In this document: positions 1 to 8,569 of the stretch, piece by piece
How positions within the stretch are numbered: the first letter of the stretch is position 1
Layout: each line of letters opens with the position of its first letter
Assembly (NCBI GenBank): GCA_009908855.1
Contig: JAAAOM010000007.1
Span: 23,501 to 87,500, forward strand
Direction: 5' to 3'
Origin: Bacteroidota bacterium
GTDB taxonomy: Bacteria > Bacteroidota > Bacteroidia > Bacteroidales > JAAAOM01
Length of the DNA: 64,000 nucleotides
Position numbers and translations under genes: made by a program
The notes under the pieces: model-generated
Databases searched by the model: none
The model's input: only the letters and a program-made list of their open reading frames with translations
Told to the model about the DNA's origin: nothing

Positions 1-1527
1 TTCCCCCGTTCTAAAAAGTTCGGTCAATACCATCTATCTTATTTATCGGAGACCGAGACCAACAAAGTTGACATACTGCCAGGTGCATTTATGCTCATGC
101 GCCGGGAAACGCTTGATAAAGTGGGGTTACTTGATGAAGATTTCTTTATGTATGGTGAGGATATTGATCTGTCATACCGCATTAAACAGGGCGGTTACCA
201 TAATTATTACTTTCCCGAAACCACCATTATCCATTACAAAGGAGAAAGCACCAAAAAAACGAGTGTAAATTATGTATTTGTTTTTTATCAGGCAATGTTA
301 ATTTTTGCACGCAAGCACTTCTCAAAACGTAAACTGCAAATATTCTCATTGTTCATTAATGTAGCCATTTATTTCAGGGCTTTTATTGCCTTGCTACGGC
401 GATTTATTCTTCGGTTTTTAACCCCGGTGCTTGACCTTATCCTTTTATATACAGGTATGTATCTGATTACGTATGGTTGGGGAAGCTTACATTTTAATGA
501 TCCTGATCGATATCCGGATACATTGTACTATCTGATTTTTCCGATTTACATAGCTATCTGGATGATTTCTATTTATTTAATGGGAGGGTATGATAAACCC
601 GTTCGTTACCTTAAAATTGTGAAAGGCATATTATACGGAACACTTGTAATATTGGCTGTATATGCCCTGTTGCCCATTCATTTAAGATTTTCAAGAGCCA
701 TTATTGTAATTAGTACAGCATGGGCTTTCACTGCCATGTTTGTTACCCGTATTATCCTGTCGAAGATATCCCTCCATCATTTTAAATTTGAAATACGCAA
801 AAGCAAAAAGCGGTTTTTATTTGTAGGAAAAATAGATGAAGTAAATAAAGCCATTGATATCATTAAACAAAATTTTATTAAGCCCGAACTGTTAGCCATT
901 GTTTCAGATATAAATAAGCCTGCCGAAGATGAAAGGATCATCGGTTCGTATGATCAGATACAGGATGTGGTAAAAATTAATAAAATCGATGAAATTATTT
1001 TTTGTGCGCGCGATTTATCTTCTATGTTCATAATTAAAACCATGTTGACCCTGGGCAATTTCAATCTCGAATTTAAAATTGCCTCACCCAACGGAATTTC
1101 GGTTATTGGCAGCAGCTCTATAGATACGGCAGGTGATCTGTATACCCTCGATTTCAATTCTTTAACCAATGTGGTGAACCGGCGTAAAAAAAGAATGTTA
1201 GATATAATAGTGGCAATTCTTTTATTGATATTATCACCGGTATTTATCATGATTATCCGGAAGACAAGAAACTTGTACGCCAATATTTTTAAATTGTTAT
1301 GGGGAGAAGTAACATTGGTCGGGTATTATGGCGATGAAGGGCAAATTGCGGCTTTGCCAGCCATCCAAAAAGGAATATTATCACCTGCTGACGGACTGAA
1401 AAACATACCTGAAACAGGGGAAGACATAGAAAAAATGAATTTGAGTTATGCAAGAGATTATAAAATTGAGAACGATTTGATACTCTTAATTAAAAATATG
1501 AATAAGTTTACCAGAAAATTACAATAA
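1..1527 (+). CDS. Family 2 glycosyltransferase fused to a degenerate sugar-transferase module (5' end missing)
   Basis: The reading frame is open from base 1, so the gene begins before the window; 508 residues are visible. The first 60 or so carry the end of a GT2 catalytic domain, with DEDFFMYGEDIDLSYRI and a following HYKGES typical of rhamnosyltransferase-like enzymes. A hydrophobic region with several membrane segments (about residues 115-250) and a nucleotide-binding-like fold (KKRFLFVGK onward, about 275-365) follow, as in the N-terminal half of WbaP/CpsE-type phosphoglycosyl transferases. The last part keeps a KKRMLDIIVAILLLILSPVF segment and WGEVTLVGYYG, which resembles the GE(M)SLVGPRP end of that family. 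The catalytic stretch between them is missing. It probably adds sugars to a lipid-linked polysaccharide; the second half may be a membrane scaffold. The next gene follows after one base. Confidence 0.8.
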   Translation, partial: FPRSKKFGQYHLSYLSETETNKVDILPGAFMLMRRETLDKVGLLDEDFFMYGEDIDLSYRIKQGGYHNYYFPETTIIHYKGESTKKTSVNYVFVFYQAMLIFARKHFSKRKLQIFSLFINVAIYFRAFIALLRRFILRFLTPVLDLILLYTGMYLITYGWGSLHFNDPDRYPDTLYYLIFPIYIAIWMISIYLMGGYDKPVRYLKIVKGILYGTLVILAVYALLPIHLRFSRAIIVISTAWAFTAMFVTRIILSKISLHHFKFEIRKSKKRFLFVGKIDEVNKAIDIIKQNFIKPELLAIVSDINKPAEDERIIGSYDQIQDVVKINKIDEIIFCARDLSSMFIIKTMLTLGNFNLEFKIASPNGISVIGSSSIDTAGDLYTLDFNSLTNVVNRRKKRMLDIIVAILLLILSPVFIMIIRKTRNLYANIFKLLWGEVTLVGYYGDEGQIAALPAIQKGILSPADGLKNIPETGEDIEKMNLSYARDYKIENDLILLIKNMNKFTRKLQ

Positions 1528-1528
1528 T

Positions 1529-2866
1529 ATGGCTCTTTACTATTTTAAGTTGCCGGCAATGGGAGAGGGGATCATAGAGGCTACAATAACCTCGTGGCAT
1601 ATAAATGAAGGTGACACCATAGATGAAGATGAGATTATTGTTGAAGTTGCCACGGATAAGGTAGACTCTGAAGTTCCAGTTCCGGTAAGTGGTAAGGTGA
1701 AACGAATATATTACCAGGAAGGTGATTCACCTGCCATTGGAGAAATTATAGCGCAACTGGAAACCGATGATGATCCGGAAGAAATTGAACAGGGCACACC
1801 TGATGATGATGCTCACCAAAATCATCCTGTAAATTCTGCACAACCATCAACAGCATTGTATAAACCTGAGCCGCAATACGATCCAATTACTGTTTCTTAT
1901 GAAATACCTGTGTTTATAAGCCAGTATGCAAAGGAACGTGGTGTGCGCAAGGATGAGCTAATGCGGCTTAAGCACGAAAAAAATGGAGAAGAGCTTGTTA
2001 AGCAGGATATAATTCAATACATTGAATCAGGCCGATCCTATCAAATAAAGAATTCCGGCAATGGAATGCCCCGGTTGTCAGCAGTTGAAACGGAACATTC
2101 AGGAAGCCATACCAAAAAGGAAAACAAAGATCAAGCGGCAGATATCACACTTGAAAGTTCGTATGAAGTGGTTGAAATGGATCGCATGCGTAAGATCCTT
2201 GCCGAACACATGGTTACTTCAAAACGAACATCACCGCATGTAACCTCTTTTATCGAAGCCGATGTTACTGACATGGTTAACTGGCGCGAACGGGTTAAAA
2301 ACAGTTTCTTTGAAAAGCAACAACAAAAACTCACCTATACACCCCTGATTGTTGAAGCCGTTACAGCAGCTTTGCTTGAATATAGCGATATAAATGTTTC
2401 AGTCGTTGGTGATAAAATCATCAGAAAGAAAGAAATTAATATAGGTATTGCAACAGCTCTGAAAAGCGGTAATTTAATCGTTCCCGTGATAAAAAATGCC
2501 AATGATAAAAACCTGGCCGATTTGGCACTGGCAGTAAACGATTTAACGGCCCGGGCAAGGAACAATAAACTAAATCCGTTTGAGATAAAAGGAGGGACAT
2601 TTACAATTACAAATCTTGGAAATTTTGATAATATTTCAGGAACACCTATTATAAATCAACCTGAAGTAGCTATTTTAGCTGTTGGTGCAATTAAAAGAAA
2701 ACCGGCTGTTGTTAATACCGAATTGGGTGAGACCATCGGCATTAGAAGTATTGTCATGCTCTCATTATCCTACGACCACAGAGTAGTAGATGGTGCACTG
2801 GGTGGCATGTTTTTGAAATCCATTGCCAGAAACCTTGAAAGCTTTGATATCAACCGGTCAGTTTAA
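1529..2866 (+). CDS. Dihydrolipoamide acyltransferase (E2 of a 2-oxo acid dehydrogenase complex)
   Basis: This is the E2 core enzyme that takes an acyl group from the E1 decarboxylase on a swinging lipoyl arm and passes it to CoA. An N-terminal lipoyl domain has the lipoyl-lysine motif EVATDKVDSEV (about residues 38-48). An acidic, Pro-containing linker and an E3/E1-binding domain (FISQYAKERGVRKDEL, about 127-142) follow. The C-terminal catalytic domain ends with the active-site signature SYDHRVVDGALGG. At 445 residues it is normal for a single-lipoyl E2. It starts one base after the glycosyltransferase stop, which is an odd partner. The matching E1 (28,657-31,071) lies elsewhere and no E3 is visible. 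Branched-chain specificity is inferred from the E1, not from this sequence. Confidence 0.9.
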   Translation: MALYYFKLPAMGEGIIEATITSWHINEGDTIDEDEIIVEVATDKVDSEVPVPVSGKVKRIYYQEGDSPAIGEIIAQLETDDDPEEIEQGTPDDDAHQNHPVNSAQPSTALYKPEPQYDPITVSYEIPVFISQYAKERGVRKDELMRLKHEKNGEELVKQDIIQYIESGRSYQIKNSGNGMPRLSAVETEHSGSHTKKENKDQAADITLESSYEVVEMDRMRKILAEHMVTSKRTSPHVTSFIEADVTDMVNWRERVKNSFFEKQQQKLTYTPLIVEAVTAALLEYSDINVSVVGDKIIRKKEINIGIATALKSGNLIVPVIKNANDKNLADLALAVNDLTARARNNKLNPFEIKGGTFTITNLGNFDNISGTPIINQPEVAILAVGAIKRKPAVVNTELGETIGIRSIVMLSLSYDHRVVDGALGGMFLKSIARNLESFDINRSV

Positions 2867-2870
2867 AGCG

Positions 2871-2898
2871 AACAATATTACAGTTATGAAATATTGTT
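2871..2898 (+). terminator. Inverted repeat after the E2 gene, possible weak terminator
   Basis: AACAATATT and AATATTGTT form a perfect 9-bp stem with a 10-base loop, beginning 5 bases after the E2 stop codon. There is no long T-run after it, so termination is uncertain; it could also protect the mRNA 3' end. Confidence 0.35.
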
Positions 2899-2969
2899 AT
2901 TCAACATGTTTATACCATTGAATAGTGGTGTGATTTTATGATATTGTATTATTTAATGTAAGCTGTCTC

Positions 2970-5900
2970 ATGAAAAGAACTATTAAATACCAAACGATAC
3001 TGATTATCCTGGTTGGATCATTTACTGTTAGCATTACCTTCGGGCAGCTTGATATGGAACCCAAAGAAATGTTTCTTGAAGCGGAATCGTATTTCCTCTT
3101 TGAAGAGTATAAAGATGCCTTACCCTTGTATCAACGATTATTGAGGGAGGAACCGGATAATTATAATGTGCATTATAAAATAGGAATTTGCTTTTTACGG
3201 GATAAATTCAATAAGGAAAAATCTATTAAATACCTGGAAGAAGCTGCACAACATGTAAATCTTGATTTTAAACAAAATAGTTTCAAAGAAAAGCAAGCGC
3301 CTTTTGAAGTCCATTTTTACCTGGGTGATGCTTATCGGGTCAATAATATGTTGGATAAAGCATTGGAAAGCTATCGGTTTTTCCAAAACGAGATGGATGA
3401 AGAAATATACGACAAAAAGCTGGTTGAGGAGCGGATAGAGTCGGTTAAATATGCCCAAAAAGCCATGCAAAAGCCCATATATTATCAAACCACAAACATG
3501 GGCGATTATATTAACACCCGTTTTAGTGAGCGCAATGCAGTGATTTCAGGTGATGGCAAGACACTCATATTTACCCGCGAACTACAATTCTATGATGCGG
3601 TATTTATTTCCCACAGGCAACCAAACGGGCAATGGAGCAACCCGGTGAATTTAACACCTGAATTCGGACTGGATGGGAACTCCTATTCAACCGGTATTTC
3701 ATATAACGGGAACGAACTCTTTATTTATCGCAATGATGAATATGACGGGAATATCTACGCCAGTAAACTGGTGGATGGCCGGTGGGGCATACTTCAAAAA
3801 TTAAATGATAACATCAATACCAAATTCTGGGAATCACACGCATCAGTATCTGCCGACGGGAAAACACTGGTTTTTACAAGCAATCGCAAAGGAGGCTATG
3901 GTGAGTTGGACATATATATGTCAAAAAGAGATGAGCACGGAAATTGGGGTGCAGCAAGAAATTTAGGCAATGTTGTGAATACACCGTTTAACGAAGAATC
4001 TCCCTTTTTATCGAACGACGGTAAATGGCTTTATTTTAGCTCCCAGGGGCATCAAAATATGGGTGGTTATGATGTGTTTCGTTCCGAAAAGAAAACCGAT
4101 GGTTCCTGGTCAAAACCTGAAAACCTGGGTTACCCGATCAATACCACCCATAACGATATGTTTTATTGTCCTTACGATAAAGGATTTTTCGGAATTTACA
4201 ATATGTATGATCCAAAAGGTTACGGGCTGGATGACATTGTAATGGTTGAGATATTTTCTGAGCTCCATCCGCGCCCCATCGAAATGTTGGTTACACTGGA
4301 ACCTGACCGTAATATCCCGGATGAAATCAGGGAGCGAATTCAAATTACCATACGCGACAGGCAAAATCGTGAGGTGAAAGATGTAACCCGCCTCGAAAAT
4401 CAGGAAGACAAAATTAAATTCACCATGCCGCATGGTGAATATGAAATGGTGATTGAAGGCCCAGGCATTGAAACACAATCGAAAGATATTAATTTACCCA
4501 TTGATCATGAGGGCAGCACATTCAAAGTAAAAACACCGCTTCTCATTTCTGAGTCTGCCGATAAAGTATCAAAACGTGAATTAAGAAAAGCCGAACCGCC
4601 GGTGGTTCAAACAAATTTCGACTCCCTTGTGGTTACCAAACGAGATCGGGTAACCATTCAGTTTAAGGTTGATAAAAACACCGAACTCACCATTAACCGG
4701 TTAAACAATAATAATACCATTGAGAAAAAACGCCTGCGAATAACCGATAAATCGTTTGATTACACATTTGATCCATTACCCGGCATTAATTACATTGAAG
4801 CCATCGCAGAAGATGAACAGGGAAACCTGACCAAAAAATTGGTGAAAGTTGTGTATAAGGAGCCGCAGGAAGAAACCGTGCCGGACGAGATGGATACCAT
4901 CGAATATTTCACCGAAGTGGAGAATATACATGAATTTCTTAAATCGGCAGGATCAGAACCGGTTAAAATGGCTATGGATGAGATCAAACGTTTTAAAGTA
5001 AATGAGATCGATAAAATTTATAATGAATTGTCGTTGTTAGCAAAGCAGGAATTTTTCACACAACATGAAATTGATTCATTATTTGCCGTATATTATTCTA
5101 ATAAAAGTGTAAACCAATTTTTAAACGAAATGCAATTAGGCGCCCGTGGCAATCTTGCATTGGCGCTGGAAACTACCGATCTTGATTCGGAAAACATCAA
5201 AACGGCAGCGGATTTACTCGAATACCTGCGGGATGAAAGATTTGAAAGCGCTTTTAACGACTATGATATACTGCATGCATTCTCTGTTTTGTTGACCAAT
5301 AACGATACGGCCGGGCTTAATGATTTTAAGCGTGTTTTAACCAATGCCGCCAAGGGTAACCTAAAATTTGCCATGCAGAATATTTCACACGAAAACATAA
5401 ATATTTACACACCGCTCGATTTATTAACTTATCTGTACGACAATAACCGGGAACATAATTTCACACATAATGAATTATTCGATCTGTTACTTGAGCTAAG
5501 GGCTAATTATGATGTAGATGAGCTATATTTCGATTTACTGTATTTCTCCGATGGCGAACTTTATAATTACCTGAAGACCTCAGGTAATAGACTTGAAGAC
5601 TTTAATAACGCGCAGGCATTTCTTCAATATTTATTGAATCAGAGCAATGTTCAGCCTTACCAGGCAAGCGATGTGATTGTAGCGCTTAACAAAGCCAGAG
5701 AAAACCAGGTAAACGCACAATTGATTAAAGAAATATTATCGAAAAATGCAAAAGGCAATTTAAAGGAATTTATTCTTAATACCGAATCCGAAACATTGCA
5801 GTCACTGGGTTTCCAGGGCTATATAAATAAAATACTCGATAATTCAGCCAACAATAAATATTCCTTTACCGATGTAATTGAAATGTTGCTCTCAATAATC

Positions 5901-6254
5901 GGATATGAAGATACTGAAAAGTTTATTACAGAATTCCAGCAGTTGGCCGATCAACATTTAAGTGATTTTATCGATCAGGTTAAAAACCAACAATTTAAAT
6001 CACCTTCACACTTTATACAATTTTTGTTGGATGAAGCTGACAAACAAAATTATTCCAAACAGGATGTGATCGATACCCTTATTAAACTGGCATATTTAAA
6101 CATTTGTCAGGTAGTAAAAGGAGAGCAGGAGATGCCACAGGAAAAAGCCTCACAGGGTATTACCGGTTTGCTGATTGGAGTTGGTGTTTTAATCATAATT
6201 ATTGTTTTACTAAGAAGGAAAAAGCGCAGACAAGACAAAAACAGGGATTATTAA
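2970..6254 (+). CDS. TPR-PD40 envelope protein with tandem helical repeats and a C-terminal membrane anchor
   Basis: A 1094-residue secreted protein, the largest of four neighbouring paralogues. After a signal peptide (cleavage near TFGQ) comes a TPR region (about 30-170), then a PD40/WD40-like propeller (about 180-430) with repeats such as SADGKTLVFTSNRKGGYGELD and SNDGKWLYFSSQGHQNMGGYD. A beta-rich middle follows (about 430-640). Residues 727-1045 are five tandem helical repeats of about 67 residues, with a more degenerate copy before them. The end is a transmembrane helix (GLLIGVGVLIIIIVLL) with a basic tail RRKKRRQDK. The TPR-PD40 core is shared with T9SS PorE-like proteins, but there is no OmpA domain here. 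A membrane-anchored scaffold role is inferred. Confidence 0.85.
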   Translation: MKRTIKYQTILIILVGSFTVSITFGQLDMEPKEMFLEAESYFLFEEYKDALPLYQRLLREEPDNYNVHYKIGICFLRDKFNKEKSIKYLEEAAQHVNLDFKQNSFKEKQAPFEVHFYLGDAYRVNNMLDKALESYRFFQNEMDEEIYDKKLVEERIESVKYAQKAMQKPIYYQTTNMGDYINTRFSERNAVISGDGKTLIFTRELQFYDAVFISHRQPNGQWSNPVNLTPEFGLDGNSYSTGISYNGNELFIYRNDEYDGNIYASKLVDGRWGILQKLNDNINTKFWESHASVSADGKTLVFTSNRKGGYGELDIYMSKRDEHGNWGAARNLGNVVNTPFNEESPFLSNDGKWLYFSSQGHQNMGGYDVFRSEKKTDGSWSKPENLGYPINTTHNDMFYCPYDKGFFGIYNMYDPKGYGLDDIVMVEIFSELHPRPIEMLVTLEPDRNIPDEIRERIQITIRDRQNREVKDVTRLENQEDKIKFTMPHGEYEMVIEGPGIETQSKDINLPIDHEGSTFKVKTPLLISESADKVSKRELRKAEPPVVQTNFDSLVVTKRDRVTIQFKVDKNTELTINRLNNNNTIEKKRLRITDKSFDYTFDPLPGINYIEAIAEDEQGNLTKKLVKVVYKEPQEETVPDEMDTIEYFTEVENIHEFLKSAGSEPVKMAMDEIKRFKVNEIDKIYNELSLLAKQEFFTQHEIDSLFAVYYSNKSVNQFLNEMQLGARGNLALALETTDLDSENIKTAADLLEYLRDERFESAFNDYDILHAFSVLLTNNDTAGLNDFKRVLTNAAKGNLKFAMQNISHENINIYTPLDLLTYLYDNNREHNFTHNELFDLLLELRANYDVDELYFDLLYFSDGELYNYLKTSGNRLEDFNNAQAFLQYLLNQSNVQPYQASDVIVALNKARENQVNAQLIKEILSKNAKGNLKEFILNTESETLQSLGFQGYINKILDNSANNKYSFTDVIEMLLSIIGYEDTEKFITEFQQLADQHLSDFIDQVKNQQFKSPSHFIQFLLDEADKQNYSKQDVIDTLIKLAYLNICQVVKGEQEMPQEKASQGITGLLIGVGVLIIIIVLLRRKKRRQDKNRDY
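5148..6104 (+). repeat. Five tandem ~67-residue helical protein repeats inside the first PD40 gene
   Basis: Residues 727-795, 796-861, 862-928, 929-994 and 995-1045 (the last shortened) align as one unit. The shared pattern is G-N/E-L then F or A, a spacer, a hydrophobic segment like ADLLEYLRD / LDLLTYLYD / QAFLQYLLN / HFIQFLLDE, then a segment like DYDILHAF / HNELFDLL / ASDVIVAL / FTDVIEML / KQDVIDTL, then a final helix. The copies are diverged at DNA level, so the array is old. I do not recognise the unit as a named repeat family. Confidence 0.75.
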
Positions 6255-6368
6255 TAATATAATTCTCAAAATTATCAGGATTTGACAATTTTAATTTTTA
6301 TCTTAAGGGTACTATGTTATAAAACGAAAAGTTAATATTGTTTACCCTGTATAAATACAATTTTAATT

Positions 6369-6400
6369 ATTGCATTTAAAAGCAGTAAATTATAAATTTG
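6369..6400 (+). promoter_or_regulatory. Bacteroidota-type promoter upstream of the OmpA-PD40 gene
   Basis: TAAATTTG at 6393-6400 matches the -7 element TAnnTTTG exactly, and ATTG lies 20 bases upstream as a -33 element. The start codon at 6526 is about 120 bases further on, giving a long leader. The 271-base gap holds no other gene. Confidence 0.5.
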
Positions 6401-6525
6401 TTTAGAAACAGATTAAAATCCCTATGAGACCTCCGGAAATAATGTCATTGAAAAGTGATCATGGTTATAATGGTAATTTTTTATGAATCATTAGTTTACA
6501 GGAGGATCCATATAAAAACAAAAAG

Positions 6526-8373
6526 ATGAAAAAATACTTGTTAAGTGCAGCCGTCCTTTTTCTCTCTTTTCAATTATGTTTTACGCAACAGGAACCCAAT
6601 GAAGCCCTGAAAACCACTTTTCAGGACGGAGAATTCTTTTTGGCACGTGGGGATTATCTGGATGCGTTAATCGAATTTCAGCAAGTGTATAAACGAGGGT
6701 ACGACAATGCCAATGTGAATTACCGGATCGGTGTTTGCTACGTAAATATACCCGGACAAAAAAACATGGCTATCCCGCATCTGGAAAAGGCCATAAAAAA
6801 TATTACCACAAACTATACCGAAGGTTCATTGAGAGAAACCAAAGCACCAATCGATGCCTTTTTGTTCCTGGGGAATGCTTATCGGATAGACAATCAGATT
6901 GACAAAGCCATCTCTTCTTATAATGAATTCAAAAAGCGATTGATTGATGGTGATGTTGATGATCTGACTGATGAAGAAAATATCTATTTGAACTATGCCA
7001 ATCAGCAAATTAAAGCATGTAAGATTGCCAAGGATGCTATGGCCGAACCGGTAGCCGTGGACCGAATTAACCTGGGTGAAGAGATTAACAGCAGCTCTTC
7101 TAATTACCGGGCTGTAATGAGCGGCGACGGCCAGTCGATGGTTTACATGTTTGAATTGCCATTTTACGAAGCGGTTTATTACAGCGTTAAGGAAAATGGC
7201 CAGTGGACCGATCCCAAAAACCTGACCCCTGAAATTCGGTCAGACGGCGATCAATATGTATCGCACCTTTCTTATGATGGTACGCAGCTCTTGCTATCCA
7301 GAGAAGATGTTTTTGACAGTGAAATTTATATTAGCAATTTACAGGAAGACGGACGCTGGAGTCCTTCTGAACCGCTTGGAAATAATATTAACACAAAGTT
7401 CTGGGAATCACATGCCAGCACCAGTAGAGGCGGAGATACACTCTATTTCGCCTCAAACCGTAGAGAAAGTACCGGCGGCATGGATATTTTTTATTCCGTT
7501 AAAGATGATGATGATTGGGGTGATCCAAAAAACCTGGGTGTCATTGTCAATACAAAATTGAATGAAGAATACCCCTTCCTTACCAGCGATGGCCAAAAAT
7601 TGTTTTTTTGCTCTCAGGGGCATAGCAGCATTGGCGGGTACGATATATTTTACAGTGTCAGAGACCAGCAGGGTAATTGGCAGGAGCCGGTAAATATGGG
7701 ATACCCGTTTAACACCACTGATGATGATCTTTTCTATTTCCCCATTGACAATGAGGGCGATTGTGGATTGCTTGCCTATATTGATGAGGACGGATACGGA
7801 AAAGAAGATATATATAAAATTTGTAAAATACCGCAACAACGGGTGGAGGAAGCTATAGCCGAGCAGGTTGAGATTGATAGGGAGGAAGAAATTGAGGTTC
7901 AGGAAAGTATAGATTCATTGCATCATGCACTGGAAGAAACGGATGAGCAAAAGGAACCAACCCCCGAACCCCAAAAAGAAAAACCGGAAGAATTTACTGT
8001 TAAACCTGTTTATTTTGCATTTAACAAGGCAGATTTGTCGCGTGAAGCCAAAGATGAACTGGATCGAATAACACATCTGATGAAGCGCAATGAAGAAATT
8101 CAACTGAGCATATACGGATATACGGATGCTATGGGACCTGAACAATATAACCTGGTACTTGCCAATAGCAGGGCAGAAGCAGCAAAAGCTTACCTTTTGA
8201 AGCAAGGTATTGATAATGACCGGATAAAGACTTATGCAAAAGGAGAACTGGATCCTGTAGAACCAAATGAAAATCCCGATGGTACTGATAATATTATCGG
8301 ACGTAAGAAAAACCGAAGGGTTCAGTTTGAATTTTCAGCTACCGATAAAGCAAATGTAAAGATCATCCGGTAG
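6526..8373 (+). CDS. TPR-PD40-OmpA protein (PorE-like)
   Basis: A 615-residue secreted protein: signal peptide (about 1-20), TPR region (about 25-170), PD40 propeller (about 175-430), acidic Glu/Pro-rich linker (about 440-495) and a C-terminal OmpA peptidoglycan-binding domain (about 495-608). The OmpA domain has GYTDAMG, the NSRAEAAKAYL helix and GRKKNRRVQF, which hold the Asp and Arg that normally grip diaminopimelate. TPR, propeller and OmpA occur in this order in PorE of the type IX secretion system. The carboxypeptidase-regulatory-like domain of PorE is not evident and the signal is not an obvious lipobox. It probably ties an envelope complex to peptidoglycan. It has its own promoter and terminator. 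Whether it is the true PorE or a paralogue cannot be decided here. Confidence 0.85.
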   Translation: MKKYLLSAAVLFLSFQLCFTQQEPNEALKTTFQDGEFFLARGDYLDALIEFQQVYKRGYDNANVNYRIGVCYVNIPGQKNMAIPHLEKAIKNITTNYTEGSLRETKAPIDAFLFLGNAYRIDNQIDKAISSYNEFKKRLIDGDVDDLTDEENIYLNYANQQIKACKIAKDAMAEPVAVDRINLGEEINSSSSNYRAVMSGDGQSMVYMFELPFYEAVYYSVKENGQWTDPKNLTPEIRSDGDQYVSHLSYDGTQLLLSREDVFDSEIYISNLQEDGRWSPSEPLGNNINTKFWESHASTSRGGDTLYFASNRRESTGGMDIFYSVKDDDDWGDPKNLGVIVNTKLNEEYPFLTSDGQKLFFCSQGHSSIGGYDIFYSVRDQQGNWQEPVNMGYPFNTTDDDLFYFPIDNEGDCGLLAYIDEDGYGKEDIYKICKIPQQRVEEAIAEQVEIDREEEIEVQESIDSLHHALEETDEQKEPTPEPQKEKPEEFTVKPVYFAFNKADLSREAKDELDRITHLMKRNEEIQLSIYGYTDAMGPEQYNLVLANSRAEAAKAYLLKQGIDNDRIKTYAKGELDPVEPNENPDGTDNIIGRKKNRRVQFEFSATDKANVKIIR

Positions 8374-8401
8374 TAATATTTAGCAATTTGTACACGTTTA
8401 T

Positions 8402-8433
8402 AAATGCCCTGTATAACATTATAGGGCATTTTT
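8402..8433 (+). terminator. Intrinsic terminator after the OmpA-PD40 gene
   Basis: AATGCCCT and AGGGCATT form a GC-containing 8-bp stem around an AT-rich loop, followed at once by TTTTTG. It lies about 30 bases after the stop codon, so the OmpA gene is probably transcribed separately from the paralogue that follows. Confidence 0.75.
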
Positions 8434-8569
8434 GTTTATAAGCTTGTAGATAAATTGTTTAGCCGAATAAGAAATCATATAAATAAAATCCTTATTTTGT
8501 TCGTGAGAATTTAATAATCGCTGCTCATTATCATTAACAGCGGAGTAAAATTAAAAAACAAAGGTAAAT

